A stretch of DNA of 64,000 bases from NCBI RefSeq assembly GCF_900129315.1, contig NZ_FQUS01000005.1, forward strand, positions 62,001-126,000, given 5' to 3'. The first letter of the stretch is position 1. Every line of letters begins with the position of its first letter. This DNA is from Fodinibius roseus (lineage in GTDB: Bacteria; Bacteroidota; Rhodothermia; Balneolales; Balneolaceae). The position numbers and the translations under genes were made by a program. The notes under the pieces were generated by a model. That model was not told the DNA's origin, did not search any database, and worked only from the letters and a program-made list of their open reading frames with translations. Shown piece by piece: positions 19,133-27,873 of this stretch.

Positions 19133-20290
19133 ATGTCCAAGAAAGACTATTACGATATACTCGGTGTCAGTAAAGATGCATCGGAGTCTGAGATTAAAAA
19201 GGCCTACCGCAAGCGGGCCATGAAATTTCATCCTGACCGGAATTCTGATGACCCGGAAGCGGAACGGAAGTTCAAGGAGGCCTCTGAGGCCTATGAAATA
19301 CTTAGCGACTCCGAAAAGCGCCAGCGATACGACCAGTTCGGCCATCAGGGCCTGAACGGCGGATTCGGAGGCCGCGGTGGCGCCGGATTTGAGGATATCG
19401 GGTTTGAAGATATTTTCAGCCGGTTCAGTGACATCTTCGGCGGGGGTGATCCTTTCGGAGGCGGGGGACAGTCGCGAGGCCGCCGTTCCCCGGGACAGCC
19501 CGGATCGGATATGAAGCTCCGCATCGAGTTAAGTCTGGAGGAGATCGCTTTCGGAACCGAGAAGAAATTGAAAGTGAAAAAGCAGATCGAATGCGATGCC
19601 TGTAACGGAACCGGCGCTGAAACGGAAAGTGATTTTGAGACCTGCAGTACCTGTGACGGGATGGGGCAAGTACGGCAGGTGCGAAAAACGATGCTGGGAC
19701 AGATGGTAAACGTTCAACCCTGTCCGGAGTGCCGGGGCGAGGGACGCATTATCACGAAGAAATGTTCCAAATGCAGTGGAGAAGGCCGGTACAGAGGTGA
19801 GGAGAAGGTTCAGGTACGGGTGCCGTCCGGCGTTTCTGAAGGAAATTACATCACGATGCGCGGCCAGGGTAACGCCGGTAAACGCGGTGGAGAAGCCGGC
19901 GATCTTGTGGTTCTCATTGAGGAGAAAGAGCACGAACATTTTGAACGCGACGGTAATGATATTTACTATGATCTGGTACTGAGCGTCCCCGATGCCATTT
20001 TAGGGACCGAAGTGAAGGTGCCTACCCTGAAAGGTCAGGCCAAGATCAGGATTGAAGAGGGTATACAGCCCGGTAAGCTTCTGCGTATGAAAGAGAAAGG
20101 AATTCACGGTCTCAAGCGTTCGGGCATCGGCGACCAGTATGTGCGCGTAAATGTCTATATCCCCGGGGACCTCACCGGGGAGGAGCGCGAGCATATCGAA
20201 GCCCTGCAGGGAAGCGATCACTTTGAGGCATCCAATAAAGAGGATGACGGGAAAGGATTCTTTTCCAAGATTAAGGATGTGTTTACGTAG
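19133..20290 (+). CDS. dnaJ: Chaperone protein DnaJ (type I Hsp40)
   Basis: DnaJ, 385 residues, delivers clients to DnaK and stimulates its ATPase. The J domain starts [19 protein letters not shown] and carries HPD in KFHPDRN. A Gly/Phe-rich linker ([15 protein letters not shown]) follows at about residues 75-120, then four CxxCxGxG zinc motifs: [32 protein letters not shown]. The C-terminal beta domains follow to the end. All hallmarks are intact. It ends only four bases from the stop of a convergent ATP-grasp gene, which leaves no room for a separate terminator. Confidence 0.96.
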   Translation: MSKKDYYDILGVSKDASESEIKKAYRKRAMKFHPDRNSDDPEAERKFKEASEAYEILSDSEKRQRYDQFGHQGLNGGFGGRGGAGFEDIGFEDIFSRFSDIFGGGDPFGGGGQSRGRRSPGQPGSDMKLRIELSLEEIAFGTEKKLKVKKQIECDACNGTGAETESDFETCSTCDGMGQVRQVRKTMLGQMVNVQPCPECRGEGRIITKKCSKCSGEGRYRGEEKVQVRVPSGVSEGNYITMRGQGNAGKRGGEAGDLVVLIEEKEHEHFERDGNDIYYDLVLSVPDAILGTEVKVPTLKGQAKIRIEEGIQPGKLLRMKEKGIHGLKRSGIGDQYVRVNVYIPGDLTGEEREHIEALQGSDHFEASNKEDDGKGFFSKIKDVFT

Positions 20291-20294
20291 CTTC

Positions 20295-21161
20295 TTACCG
20301 CATCCAGCGGTCAAACACAGCGGCAAATCGCCGCGGTGATGCCGAATCCATGTTAAAGTAGAGTGAGGGTTCGATGAGTTCCAGCTCCATGAGGGCAAAG
20401 GCATGGTTGCTCGTGCGAACCAAGTCGATGCGTGTATACAGGGGATCCGGTTCTATGAGTTCAAGAATCTGCCGTCCGGTGGCAAGAAGCTGTTCGCCGG
20501 CCTCTATTTTTTGAAGCTGCCCGCCAAACTCTTCCTGTACCCGGAAATCATTTTTCTTTGGGGTTTTCAGGATGGTGTGGCTGTAGGTATTCCCGAAATA
20601 GAAGAGGGAAAATTCTCCTTCGCTGACAACAGACGGCATAAAAGGCTGCACAATAAACGGCCGCCGGGAAAAAATACCGGACAATTGTTCCGCATACTTC
20701 TCCCCCTCGGATTTCCTCAGCCGGAAGGTATCTTCTGCGCCGGCACTGATGGTGGGCTTTATGATGATCTCCTCCGCCGATAGCCCGGAAAAAAAGGAGT
20801 CCCAGTCTCTGCTGTCAAAACGATCCTTCCACAGGCTTGGTACAATTTCTATGCCTTCCTGCTGAAGGTCGCGCAGATAGGTTTTGTCAATATTCCATTC
20901 CACCAGCTCGAGGGTGTTTTCCAGAATGGCGGACGACCGGTCTATTTCCTGGAGAACCCGGAAGAATTTCTGTGGGTCCTGCTGGTAATCCCACGGGCTC
21001 CGGATAAGAACCACATCGAACCGGTTCCAGTCCACCTGCCCGTTGCGCCAGGAGACTTCTTCGGCCGACCATCCCCGCTCGGCCAGCGGGTCGAAGAGCA
21101 GGTGATCGTAACATTCATAGCCGTCAAGGCTGTCCATGGAGAGGAAGGCACACTTTTTCAT
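20295..21161 (-). CDS. ATP-grasp domain protein, glutathione synthetase-like
   Basis: A 288-residue protein from the ATG at 21161 (MKKCAFLSMDSLDGYE); an ATG at 21179 adds six residues. N-terminal Rossmann-like part with FDVVLIRSPWDYQ, then an ATP-grasp fold: IIIKPTISAGAEDTF (Lys and Gly-rich loop), FIVQPFMPSVVSEGEFSLF, and the Mg-binding ELELIEPSLYFNMD near the C-terminus. The layout resembles proteins annotated as prokaryotic glutathione synthetase-like or DcsG-like ligases, which join a carboxylate to an amine through an acyl-phosphate. The substrate is unknown. Convergent with dnaJ, four bases apart. Confidence 0.75.
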   Translation of the reverse strand: MKKCAFLSMDSLDGYECYDHLLFDPLAERGWSAEEVSWRNGQVDWNRFDVVLIRSPWDYQQDPQKFFRVLQEIDRSSAILENTLELVEWNIDKTYLRDLQQEGIEIVPSLWKDRFDSRDWDSFFSGLSAEEIIIKPTISAGAEDTFRLRKSEGEKYAEQLSGIFSRRPFIVQPFMPSVVSEGEFSLFYFGNTYSHTILKTPKKNDFRVQEEFGGQLQKIEAGEQLLATGRQILELIEPDPLYTRIDLVRTSNHAFALMELELIEPSLYFNMDSASPRRFAAVFDRWMR

Positions 21162-21195
21162 GAGGCAGAGTTTTTCCAAGTAAAATAGTTATAGA

Positions 21196-21340
21196 GCTTT
21201 GCAAAACCGTTCTTTTGGCCAATTTCTGTATTATTGCGCATACAACATCCTTACATATGCTTTTGTGTATATGCTACTGCGGGTTTGAATTCCGCGAGGC
21301 TTTGATAGTGATCAAAATTCCTGGTTTTTTAAAATTCTCT
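21196..21340 (+). repeat. Dispersed intergenic repeat, copy 2
   Basis: Carries GCTTTGCAAAACCGTTCTTTT at 21196-21216 and, from 21271, ATGCTACTGCGGGTTTGAATT followed by TTGATAGTGATCAAAATTCC and TGG plus a T6-A4 run. The same blocks appear in reverse at 2991-3123. The 3' half matches 39433-39500. It fills most of the space between the CDF gene and the ATP-grasp gene. Confidence 0.6.
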
Positions 21341-21391
21341 TATATTAACAGCAGGAAGAAGATAGGATTTCTGCTTCTATAAATAAATAGA

Positions 21392-22276
21392 CTATTGTGT
21401 TGTATTTAGTGCGTCATCCAGATCAGTATTTTCGAGTTGAACAGTCGTATGTTCAATGCCAAATTTTTCATGGAGCTCACGTTTAAGTCTTTTTAAAAGA
21501 TCGTCCGAGACCGGATTGACCACCAAATGCACGGATAGCGCATTTTCGGTAGTACTCATGGCCCGGATATGAAGATCATGCACAGCTTTTACATGCTCAT
21601 GACCTTGTAGAAATTTCCTGACGTCATCATAGTCAATATCTTTGGGTACGGCATCCAGGGCAAGGTTAATAGAATCGATGAAGAGTTTCCACGTTCCATA
21701 AACAATGATAATGAGGATAAAAAAGCTGGTTAGCGGATCAATCCAGTTTTTACCGGTTAGATTGATAAGCAAGCCTGAAATGACTACTCCCACCGATACG
21801 CCGGCATCTGCAGCCATATGTAAAAAAGCTCCTTTAATATTTAAGTCCTTTTCCTGTCCCTTGATAAAAAGCAGGGCCGTAACTGTATTTACAACAATTC
21901 CAATGCCTGCTACGATCATCACCTGAGTGCCGGCTATTTGCACAGGTTCAAATAATTTTTGCCAGGCTTTCCATCCGATAACAGCCGCAGCTCCAAATAA
22001 TAATAAGGCATTGAGAATAGAAACCAAGATGGTGCTTCGTCGCAGGCCATAGGTATATTTAATGGAAGGCTTTTTCTGAGCAACCGCCATTGCAAACCAT
22101 GCAAAAACGAGACTCAACACATCGCTTGCATTATGCCCGGCATCGGCTAACAGAGCAGAGGAATCAATAATTAAACCATAAATAACTTCAACAGCTACAT
22201 AGGCTATGTTTAAGCCAATGCCGATACCAAAAGCTTTGCCATAGACCTGAGTATATGATGAATGGTCGTGTCCCAT
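21392..22276 (-). CDS. Cation diffusion facilitator (CDF) metal transporter, ZitB/CzcD type
   Basis: A 294-residue inner-membrane metal/proton antiporter with six membrane helices and a cytosolic C-terminal domain. The transport-site residues of the zinc-type H-D/H-D signature are visible: HNASD in ADAGHNASDVLSLVFAWF (helix 2) and HMAAD in AFLHMAADAGVSVGVV (helix 5). The cytosolic domain has HEHVKAVHDLHIRAMSTT and SVHLVV, typical of CzcD/ZitB. It probably exports Zn2+, perhaps Co2+ or Cd2+, into the periplasm, where the CzcCBA pump encoded upstream would take over. Codon use is clearly AT-richer than in czcCBA. Confidence 0.9.
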   Translation of the reverse strand: MGHDHSSYTQVYGKAFGIGIGLNIAYVAVEVIYGLIIDSSALLADAGHNASDVLSLVFAWFAMAVAQKKPSIKYTYGLRRSTILVSILNALLLFGAAAVIGWKAWQKLFEPVQIAGTQVMIVAGIGIVVNTVTALLFIKGQEKDLNIKGAFLHMAADAGVSVGVVISGLLINLTGKNWIDPLTSFFILIIIVYGTWKLFIDSINLALDAVPKDIDYDDVRKFLQGHEHVKAVHDLHIRAMSTTENALSVHLVVNPVSDDLLKRLKRELHEKFGIEHTTVQLENTDLDDALNTTQ

Positions 22277-22383
22277 TATAGTGCAGTAAAGTATGTTTAG
22301 GAGTTATAATATTTTAAAAAGTATAGAGCTTTAGATTCATTAAAATTTGCAGTCTGCTTATTTTATATAGTATAATAACCTGT

Positions 22384-23040
22384 TTAAACTACACCTGTAG
22401 CCACGTAAACAGCACCAAAATAGAATTCTTGCATGTACAATTTTCGAAAATATTTCTCCATGGATAGCCAGGGAGTTCTCTTGGAGTGTTCGTAGCGGGT
22501 TCCATAAGAATGTAAAAGCTTAATCATAGCCTTAACCAACCATTTCGGCCATTTTTCAGGCCGTTTTAATTCAAAGATCGCCATCTTTTTTCTTGTTTCC
22601 AATGTATGAGCGACTCTTTCTATTATGCGATCATAGTCCGGAGACATCGATATTGCCAACGTAGATAAAATGGCATCTGCATTAGAAGGAATATGGTATT
22701 CAGACATATCTGCCTGAATCAACTTAATATTATTCAATCCCGAGTCTTGTATACGGTCTTGCGCCTGCTGAAGCATGTTTTTCGATAGGTCTACCCCAAT
22801 AATAGTTCCCTGTTTTCCAACATGATTGTTGAGTAACGGGAAGTTGAGTCCCGTTCCACATCCCAGATCGACTACTGTATCTCCCGGATTGAGATTAAGG
22901 CTTTGAACTGCTTTTTTTCGATAGGTTTTTATCCTGAAGCCTAACAAACGATACAGTAACAGTGAATGGTCATAATGTGTAGCTAAACTATCGCTGTAGA
23001 TCTCTTTGATTTCGTCAAGGCTTAAAATTTGCTGCTCCAT
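22384..23040 (-). CDS. Class I SAM-dependent methyltransferase (UbiE/Methyltransf_11 type)
   Basis: A 218-residue cytosolic methyltransferase. Motif I is VVDLGCGTGLNFPLL, followed by an acidic post-I residue in TIIGVDLSKNMLQQA and motif II near LIQADMSEYHI; AILSTLAISM is the motif III region. The substrate is unknown. The N-terminal YSDSLATHYDHSLLLYRLLGFR is the lead-in often seen in small-molecule methyltransferases. Its position in a metal-efflux cluster invites the idea of metalloid or thiol methylation, but no ArsM-type Cys set is present. It begins one base after the stop of a truncated PII-like gene and is AT-rich (a sampled 60-base stretch near 22561 has 22 G+C). Confidence 0.8.
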   Translation of the reverse strand: MEQQILSLDEIKEIYSDSLATHYDHSLLLYRLLGFRIKTYRKKAVQSLNLNPGDTVVDLGCGTGLNFPLLNNHVGKQGTIIGVDLSKNMLQQAQDRIQDSGLNNIKLIQADMSEYHIPSNADAILSTLAISMSPDYDRIIERVAHTLETRKKMAIFELKRPEKWPKWLVKAMIKLLHSYGTRYEHSKRTPWLSMEKYFRKLYMQEFYFGAVYVATGVV

Positions 23041-23041
23041 G

Positions 23042-23158
23042 TTACTTTACTTTAATTAACTCTTGTAGCGTAATGCCGGGGGCATCCTCAAGGTTTTCAA
23101 GGGCATCAATGACATAATCGATCATGTTGGTTCGAATAAAAGCTTTGATCTCTTTCAT
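23042..23158 (-). pseudogene. PII-like signalling protein, N-terminal stub (38 residues)
   Basis: ATG at 23158 opens MKEIKAFIRTNMIDYVIDAL and ends with VK-stop at 23042. It matches the first beta strand and helix of GlnB/PII-like proteins (MKxIKAxIRPxxxDxVxxALE, then PGxTxxEV). The T-loop, the second half of the fold and the nucleotide sites are absent. Full-length PII-like genes accompany czcCBA operons in many Bacteroidota (established context). Here the gene is cut short right where the AT-rich methyltransferase begins, as if its 3' part had been replaced. It might be a translated micro-ORF, but a fold of this length would not be stable alone. Confidence 0.7.
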
Positions 23159-23222
23159 AATATTTGATGGTTATATTGGACCTGCCAGGTCTTGAAAACC
23201 TAACAGGTCTGTTGTTTAAAAT

Positions 23223-26200
23223 TTAGACTTCGGCGTGGGTGACCGGTTCGGCAAACCACTTGTAGATGGTCGGCAGTACCACCAGCGTAAGCAGAGTGCT
23301 GGTAAACAACCCCCCTACAACCACCGCTGCCAGCGGACGCTGCACGTTGGAACCGATATCATTGGCCAGCAGTAGCGGCAACAGCCCAAGACCGGTGGTC
23401 AAGGCCGTCATTAATACAGGACGCAATCGCAAGAGCGAAGCCTGTACGACCGATCTCTCGGTGGACATGCCTTCCTCACGCAGCTGATTGATGTAGGATA
23501 CAATGACCAGTCCGTTGAGCACCGCAATACCAAAGATGGCGATAAAGCCTACTGCTGCCGGTACCGACAGGTACAGCCCGGATATCCATAGGGCAAAGAT
23601 CCCCCCGATGGTCGCAAAGGGGATGTTCAGGAAGATGAGCACTGCATAACGCCAGCTTCCGAAGGTGGAAAACAGCATGAAGAAGATCAGTCCCAGGGTA
23701 ATGGGCACCACCACCATCAGTCGGTTCATAGCCCGCTGCTGGTTTTCAAACTGTCCGCCGTATTCGATGAAATAGCCAGCGGGCAGAGCCACTTGCGCCT
23801 CTACTTTCCGGCGGATGTCACTGACCACACTTCCCATGTCCCGACCGCGTACATTCAGTTGCACATAAGTACGGCGGCTCGCTTTATTGCGGGATATTTG
23901 TTTGGGTCCGGTAAAAACCTCCACATCTGCAATCTGGGAGAGCGGTACCAGCGAACCTTTAGCGGTACGAACGGGCAACTCCCGAACCTGTTCAATGCGT
24001 TTGCGCTGGTTCTCCTGCAGGCGCACAAAGATATCGAAGCGGCGAATGCCCTCGAATACCTGTCCGGCTACCGAGCCCCCGATACCGGTTTCTACGGTAT
24101 TCAGAAAATTATCGATGCTGATGCCCAGTCGTGCCAGCTGATCTCGGTCCGGCCGCACCAGGATTTGCGGTTTGCCGCCCTGTTGCTGGGCGCGGACATC
24201 CACGGCTCCATCCACGCTTTTGGCAACCTCGGCAATCTCCTGGGCCTTTTGAGCTAAGGTATCCAGGTCATCCCCGTAAAGACTGGCAACTACCTGGGCG
24301 CGAACGCCACTGAGCAGCTCATCGGTACGAAGCTGGATGGGCTGGGAAAAGTTAGAAGCTACGCCCGGCAGATCTTCATTCAATTTTACAGCCATGGCCG
24401 ACTGCAGTTCTTCATAGCTGTGTCCGGCGTCCCACTCATCAAGCGGCTTTAGGTTCACCACGTTAAAGACCACGTTTACGGGTTCGGGATCACCACCCAC
24501 CTCGGCACGCCCCACGCGGGAATAGATACCCTGCACTTCAGGAAAGGTTTGCATCGACTCCTGAATACGCTTCGTGTATTCTTTGGTGGTCGGGAGGTTT
24601 GCACCCGGAGGCAGCACAGACCGTACCGCAAAGGTCCCTTCCCGCAAGGTCGGCTGAAACTCGGTTCCCAGGAATGGGAACACGGCCATGCTTGCGGCAA
24701 ATAACACCAAGGCTCCGCCAAAGACCATCTTTGGAAATTTGGTGGCTTTTTCAATCAGCGGGCGGCTGTATCCTTTCACCTTGCGGACCAACCACGGCTC
24801 TTTGTCCATCCCCTTATCCGGCAGGATGAAACTGGAAATGACCGGGATGTAGGTCAAAGCCAGAAAAATGGCTCCGGCTAAGGCAAAGGTAATTGTGTAG
24901 GCCAGCGGCTTAAACATTTTACCCTCGACGCCTTCCAGCGAAAAGAGTGGGATGAATACAATAATAATAATGCTGGTCGCAAAGATCACCGGGCGTATCA
25001 CTTCGCGGGCTGCTTCGCCTACCATACGTACCAGGGATACGTTCTCGGTATCCCGTTCTTCCAGCAGGCGGTAGGTATTTTCCACGATCACGGTGGCACT
25101 GTCCCCGATCATACCAATGCTGATCGCCAGCCCCCCCAAACTCATTAGGTTGGCCGATATGCCCATGAGGTTCATCCCAATGAAGGCCATGAGAAACGCA
25201 ATGGGAACGGTGGATATAATAATGAGCGTGGAGCGAAGATCCCCCATAAAAAAATAGAGGATGACCAGCACGAGAATGGCCCCGATGTACAGGGCATTGC
25301 TTACCGTACCTACAGCTTTGTTGACGAGCTGTCCCTGCGAGTAGAAAGGTATCATTACCATGCCATCAGGCAGCGCCTGGTTAATGGCGTCAATCTTTTG
25401 ATCAACCTGGGCCAGCAGGTCCTGCGTATTTGTACCAATCAGTTTTAGCACAAAACCACCCACCGATTCCTCCTGGTCTTTAATAAGGGTACCCCGCTTA
25501 ATCTCGGAGCCGAATTCCACCTTGGCGACATCCTTGACATAAATGGGCGTACCGGCAGAGTTTTTGACAATGATGTTTCTGATGTCTTCTAAGCCCTGCT
25601 TGTCCGGTTGAATCCAACCGTAGCCGCGGACGAGGTATTCTTCACCGCCTCGCTCCAAAAAAGAAGCGCCTACATTACGATTGTTGCTGTTGATGGCTTT
25701 TTCCAGATCCTCCAGGGTAAGTCCGCGTGAAATAAGGGCGTTCATATCCGCATTGACCTGGAACTGGCGGACATCCCCGCCCAGGGAAAGTACCCCTGTT
25801 ACACCGGGCACTGTTCGCAGTTGGGGTTTTACGATCCAGTCCTGGGCCGTGCGAAGCTCCATCAGGGAGTGGTTGGCGGTATCGGCATTGGTCACTTCAT
25901 ACATCATGATCGTCCCAAGTCCCGTGGTAATGGGCCCCAGTTGTGGATTTCCCAGTCCGGGCGGGATTTCTTCCCGTGCTTTGGAAAGTCGTTCCATGAC
26001 CAGCCGACGCGCAAAATAAATATCGGTGCCGTCTTCGAAGTATATGTTTACCCGTGAAAGCCCGAAGATAGAGGTGCTCTGCACGCGATCCAGCTTGGGC
26101 AGCCCATACATCGAGATTTCAATGGGGTAGCTGATCTGTGTCTCCACATCCACCGGAGAAAGCCCGGGACTGGAGGTAAACACCTGCACCATGGTGGGCG

Positions 26201-26327
26201 ATACGTCCGGGAAGGAGTCGATAGGGACCTCCTCAAAGGAGAAGTATCCATAGACGCCAACGGCCGCCACCAGAATGAGGATCGTCAAACGATTCTTTAA
26301 TACTTTGTCTATTATTTGTTGAAGCAT
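23223..26327 (-). CDS. czcA: Heavy-metal efflux RND transporter, CzcA/CusA family
   Basis: The inner-membrane proton-driven pump of a tripartite metal exporter, 1034 residues with 12 helices and two large periplasmic loops. N-terminal VEEVPIDSFPDVSP-type sequence and TSSPGLSPVDVETQISYPIE are family hallmarks. Helix 4 reads SIGMIGDSATVIVEN (403-417): the positions equal to CzcA D408 and E415 are kept (D409, E416), but the first acidic position (CzcA D402) is Ser, as it is Ala in CusA. The N-terminal helix starts at once after Met, as usual. It lies downstream of czcB, separated by 258 bases containing an inverted repeat. Metal specificity is therefore open between divalent and copper/silver types. 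Confidence 0.93.
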   Translation of the reverse strand: MLQQIIDKVLKNRLTILILVAAVGVYGYFSFEEVPIDSFPDVSPTMVQVFTSSPGLSPVDVETQISYPIEISMYGLPKLDRVQSTSIFGLSRVNIYFEDGTDIYFARRLVMERLSKAREEIPPGLGNPQLGPITTGLGTIMMYEVTNADTANHSLMELRTAQDWIVKPQLRTVPGVTGVLSLGGDVRQFQVNADMNALISRGLTLEDLEKAINSNNRNVGASFLERGGEEYLVRGYGWIQPDKQGLEDIRNIIVKNSAGTPIYVKDVAKVEFGSEIKRGTLIKDQEESVGGFVLKLIGTNTQDLLAQVDQKIDAINQALPDGMVMIPFYSQGQLVNKAVGTVSNALYIGAILVLVILYFFMGDLRSTLIIISTVPIAFLMAFIGMNLMGISANLMSLGGLAISIGMIGDSATVIVENTYRLLEERDTENVSLVRMVGEAAREVIRPVIFATSIIIIVFIPLFSLEGVEGKMFKPLAYTITFALAGAIFLALTYIPVISSFILPDKGMDKEPWLVRKVKGYSRPLIEKATKFPKMVFGGALVLFAASMAVFPFLGTEFQPTLREGTFAVRSVLPPGANLPTTKEYTKRIQESMQTFPEVQGIYSRVGRAEVGGDPEPVNVVFNVVNLKPLDEWDAGHSYEELQSAMAVKLNEDLPGVASNFSQPIQLRTDELLSGVRAQVVASLYGDDLDTLAQKAQEIAEVAKSVDGAVDVRAQQQGGKPQILVRPDRDQLARLGISIDNFLNTVETGIGGSVAGQVFEGIRRFDIFVRLQENQRKRIEQVRELPVRTAKGSLVPLSQIADVEVFTGPKQISRNKASRRTYVQLNVRGRDMGSVVSDIRRKVEAQVALPAGYFIEYGGQFENQQRAMNRLMVVVPITLGLIFFMLFSTFGSWRYAVLIFLNIPFATIGGIFALWISGLYLSVPAAVGFIAIFGIAVLNGLVIVSYINQLREEGMSTERSVVQASLLRLRPVLMTALTTGLGLLPLLLANDIGSNVQRPLAAVVVGGLFTSTLLTLVVLPTIYKWFAEPVTHAEV

Positions 26328-26372
26328 AAGTCAAAATTCTTTAGTCGTTAAATTCAATCTCCCTAAATCCCT

Positions 26373-26444
26373 CTTCTCCAAGAGGGACTTAAAGTATCAT
26401 GTTAGGCTAAATTTATTTCAGCCTAAGAGTTCCTCTTGGAGAAG
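26373..26444. repeat. Nested inverted repeat in the czcB-czcA spacer
   Basis: CTTCTCCAAGAGGGACTTA (26373-26391) pairs with 26424-26444 (CCTCTTGGAGAAG core) with a small mismatch. Inside, TTAGGCT (26402-26408) pairs with AGCCTAA (26420-26426). A further hairpin, CTCCC...GGGAG, lies near 26476-26495. The spacer has no gene. The structure could be a REP/MITE-like remnant or an mRNA element that separates expression of adaptor and pump. Confidence 0.6.
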
Positions 26445-26585
26445 GAGGACAGGCCCTGTGAAATGCCACTAAAGTGGCCTCCCGATGCAATGGGAGATTC
26501 CACGAGGGCAGGAGGATTGATAGAATCCAGTTATAGCACTTTGAATGATCATACTAACAGTGCTCAGGAGTGTTTTACCGGGTCC

Positions 26586-27845
26586 TTAATGTCCGTGGGA
26601 TGCGTTTCTTCCTTGAGCGGTAAGGGCCGATTTCAGGTCAAAGGCTCCGGCGATGACGGCTTGCTGGCCGGGCTTCAGTCCCGATGCAATTTCCACGTAG
26701 CCCTCATTTTCACTGCCCAGCATTACCTCAACCGGCTTATAGCTGTCATCCTTTTTGCCGGGGACAAAGACCACCTGTTCACCCTCAATCGTTTGTACCG
26801 CGTCAATGGGAATCATAGCTATGTTACGTTCTTTCCCTGTTGATATGCGAGCGGTACCGAACATCCCGGCCCTCAGCTTTCGATTTGGGTTTTCAACAAC
26901 CGCGCGAACCGGCATGGTGCGCGTCTGTTTTTCCAGGCTATAAGAGACCCAGTCTGTCTTCCCCTCAAAGGTCTGTCCGGGGATGCTTCTAACCGAGAGG
27001 CTTACTTGTTGGCCTTTGTCCAGATACCGGATATCCTGCTCGTAGGCATCGATCATGACCCACATTTTGGAGAGGTTCGCTACGTGGATGGGCGTCTCAC
27101 TGGGACTAATGGTTTGTCCCGGTGAAATATCCCGCTCCTGTATAACCCCGTTGAGTGGACTTGTCAGGTAGAAATGGGATAAGGGCTGATCACTGCCCGC
27201 TTCAATGTTTTGAACATCTACTTTACTTAGTCCATAAAGGCGAAGCGATTCGGCTGCCGCATTATAAGCAGCCTTTGCTTCCTGGTAATGGGCTTCCGCT
27301 TGCAACATTTCGGCACGACTCGATATCTCCTGTTCATAAAGAGATTTTTCTCGTTCATAGTGTGCCTTTTCAGCTTTTAACTCGGTTCGCAGTCGAATAT
27401 ATTCGGCTTTGGCTTTCCCCAGACCTACACTGCTCATGAGCGCAATCGGTTCATCCTGCTTGACTCGATCTCCCAGGTCTTTTATGACTTTCACTACCTT
27501 TGCTTCGATCCGGGGACCCACTTTAGCAATTTGATCCAGATCGTATCCGACGCTGGCGGGACGTGAAATGGTTGAAGAAGCACTTCCTTCGGACAGCGTT
27601 TCCACTTTGATGCCGAGGTTACCTTCTTGCTGCTCAGTCAGATGCACTTCGCGAGCATGCTGTCCGGATTCTTCATTGTGCTGTCCAGCTTCCTCGGTAT
27701 GCTGCTCGGTCTCTTCACTGTGTTGCGATTCGGGTTGATGCTGTTCGGTTTGCGTGTTGGCTTGGGAATCGGAATCAGATCCACAGCCTGCTAAAAGACA
27801 TCCTAATAGAAGTCCGGTAAGTGTTAATATTGTTAGATTCTTCAT
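26586..27845 (-). CDS. czcB: Efflux RND periplasmic adaptor lipoprotein, CzcB type, with His-rich repeats
   Basis: A 419-residue membrane-fusion protein linking CzcA to CzcC. From the ATG at 27845 the signal peptide MKNLTILTLTGLLLGCLLAG ends in a lipobox with Cys21. Residues 35-68 hold a seven-residue repeat of the form QHxEExx (QHSEETE, QHTEEAG, QHNEESG, QHAREVH), an evident metal-binding tail. Then come the barrel-sandwich halves (VGPRIEAKVVKVIKDLGDRV; PLNGVIQERDISPGQTI), a coiled-coil hairpin (about 150-210), and the beta-barrel and membrane-proximal domains. The C-terminus ends HGH. An upstream ATG at 27866 would place seven residues before the signal peptide. Confidence 0.92.
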   Translation of the reverse strand: MKNLTILTLTGLLLGCLLAGCGSDSDSQANTQTEQHQPESQHSEETEQHTEEAGQHNEESGQHAREVHLTEQQEGNLGIKVETLSEGSASSTISRPASVGYDLDQIAKVGPRIEAKVVKVIKDLGDRVKQDEPIALMSSVGLGKAKAEYIRLRTELKAEKAHYEREKSLYEQEISSRAEMLQAEAHYQEAKAAYNAAAESLRLYGLSKVDVQNIEAGSDQPLSHFYLTSPLNGVIQERDISPGQTISPSETPIHVANLSKMWVMIDAYEQDIRYLDKGQQVSLSVRSIPGQTFEGKTDWVSYSLEKQTRTMPVRAVVENPNRKLRAGMFGTARISTGKERNIAMIPIDAVQTIEGEQVVFVPGKKDDSYKPVEVMLGSENEGYVEIASGLKPGQQAVIAGAFDLKSALTAQGRNASHGH

Positions 27846-27873
27846 GATTGGTGATTCCATATTCATTCAAAAA

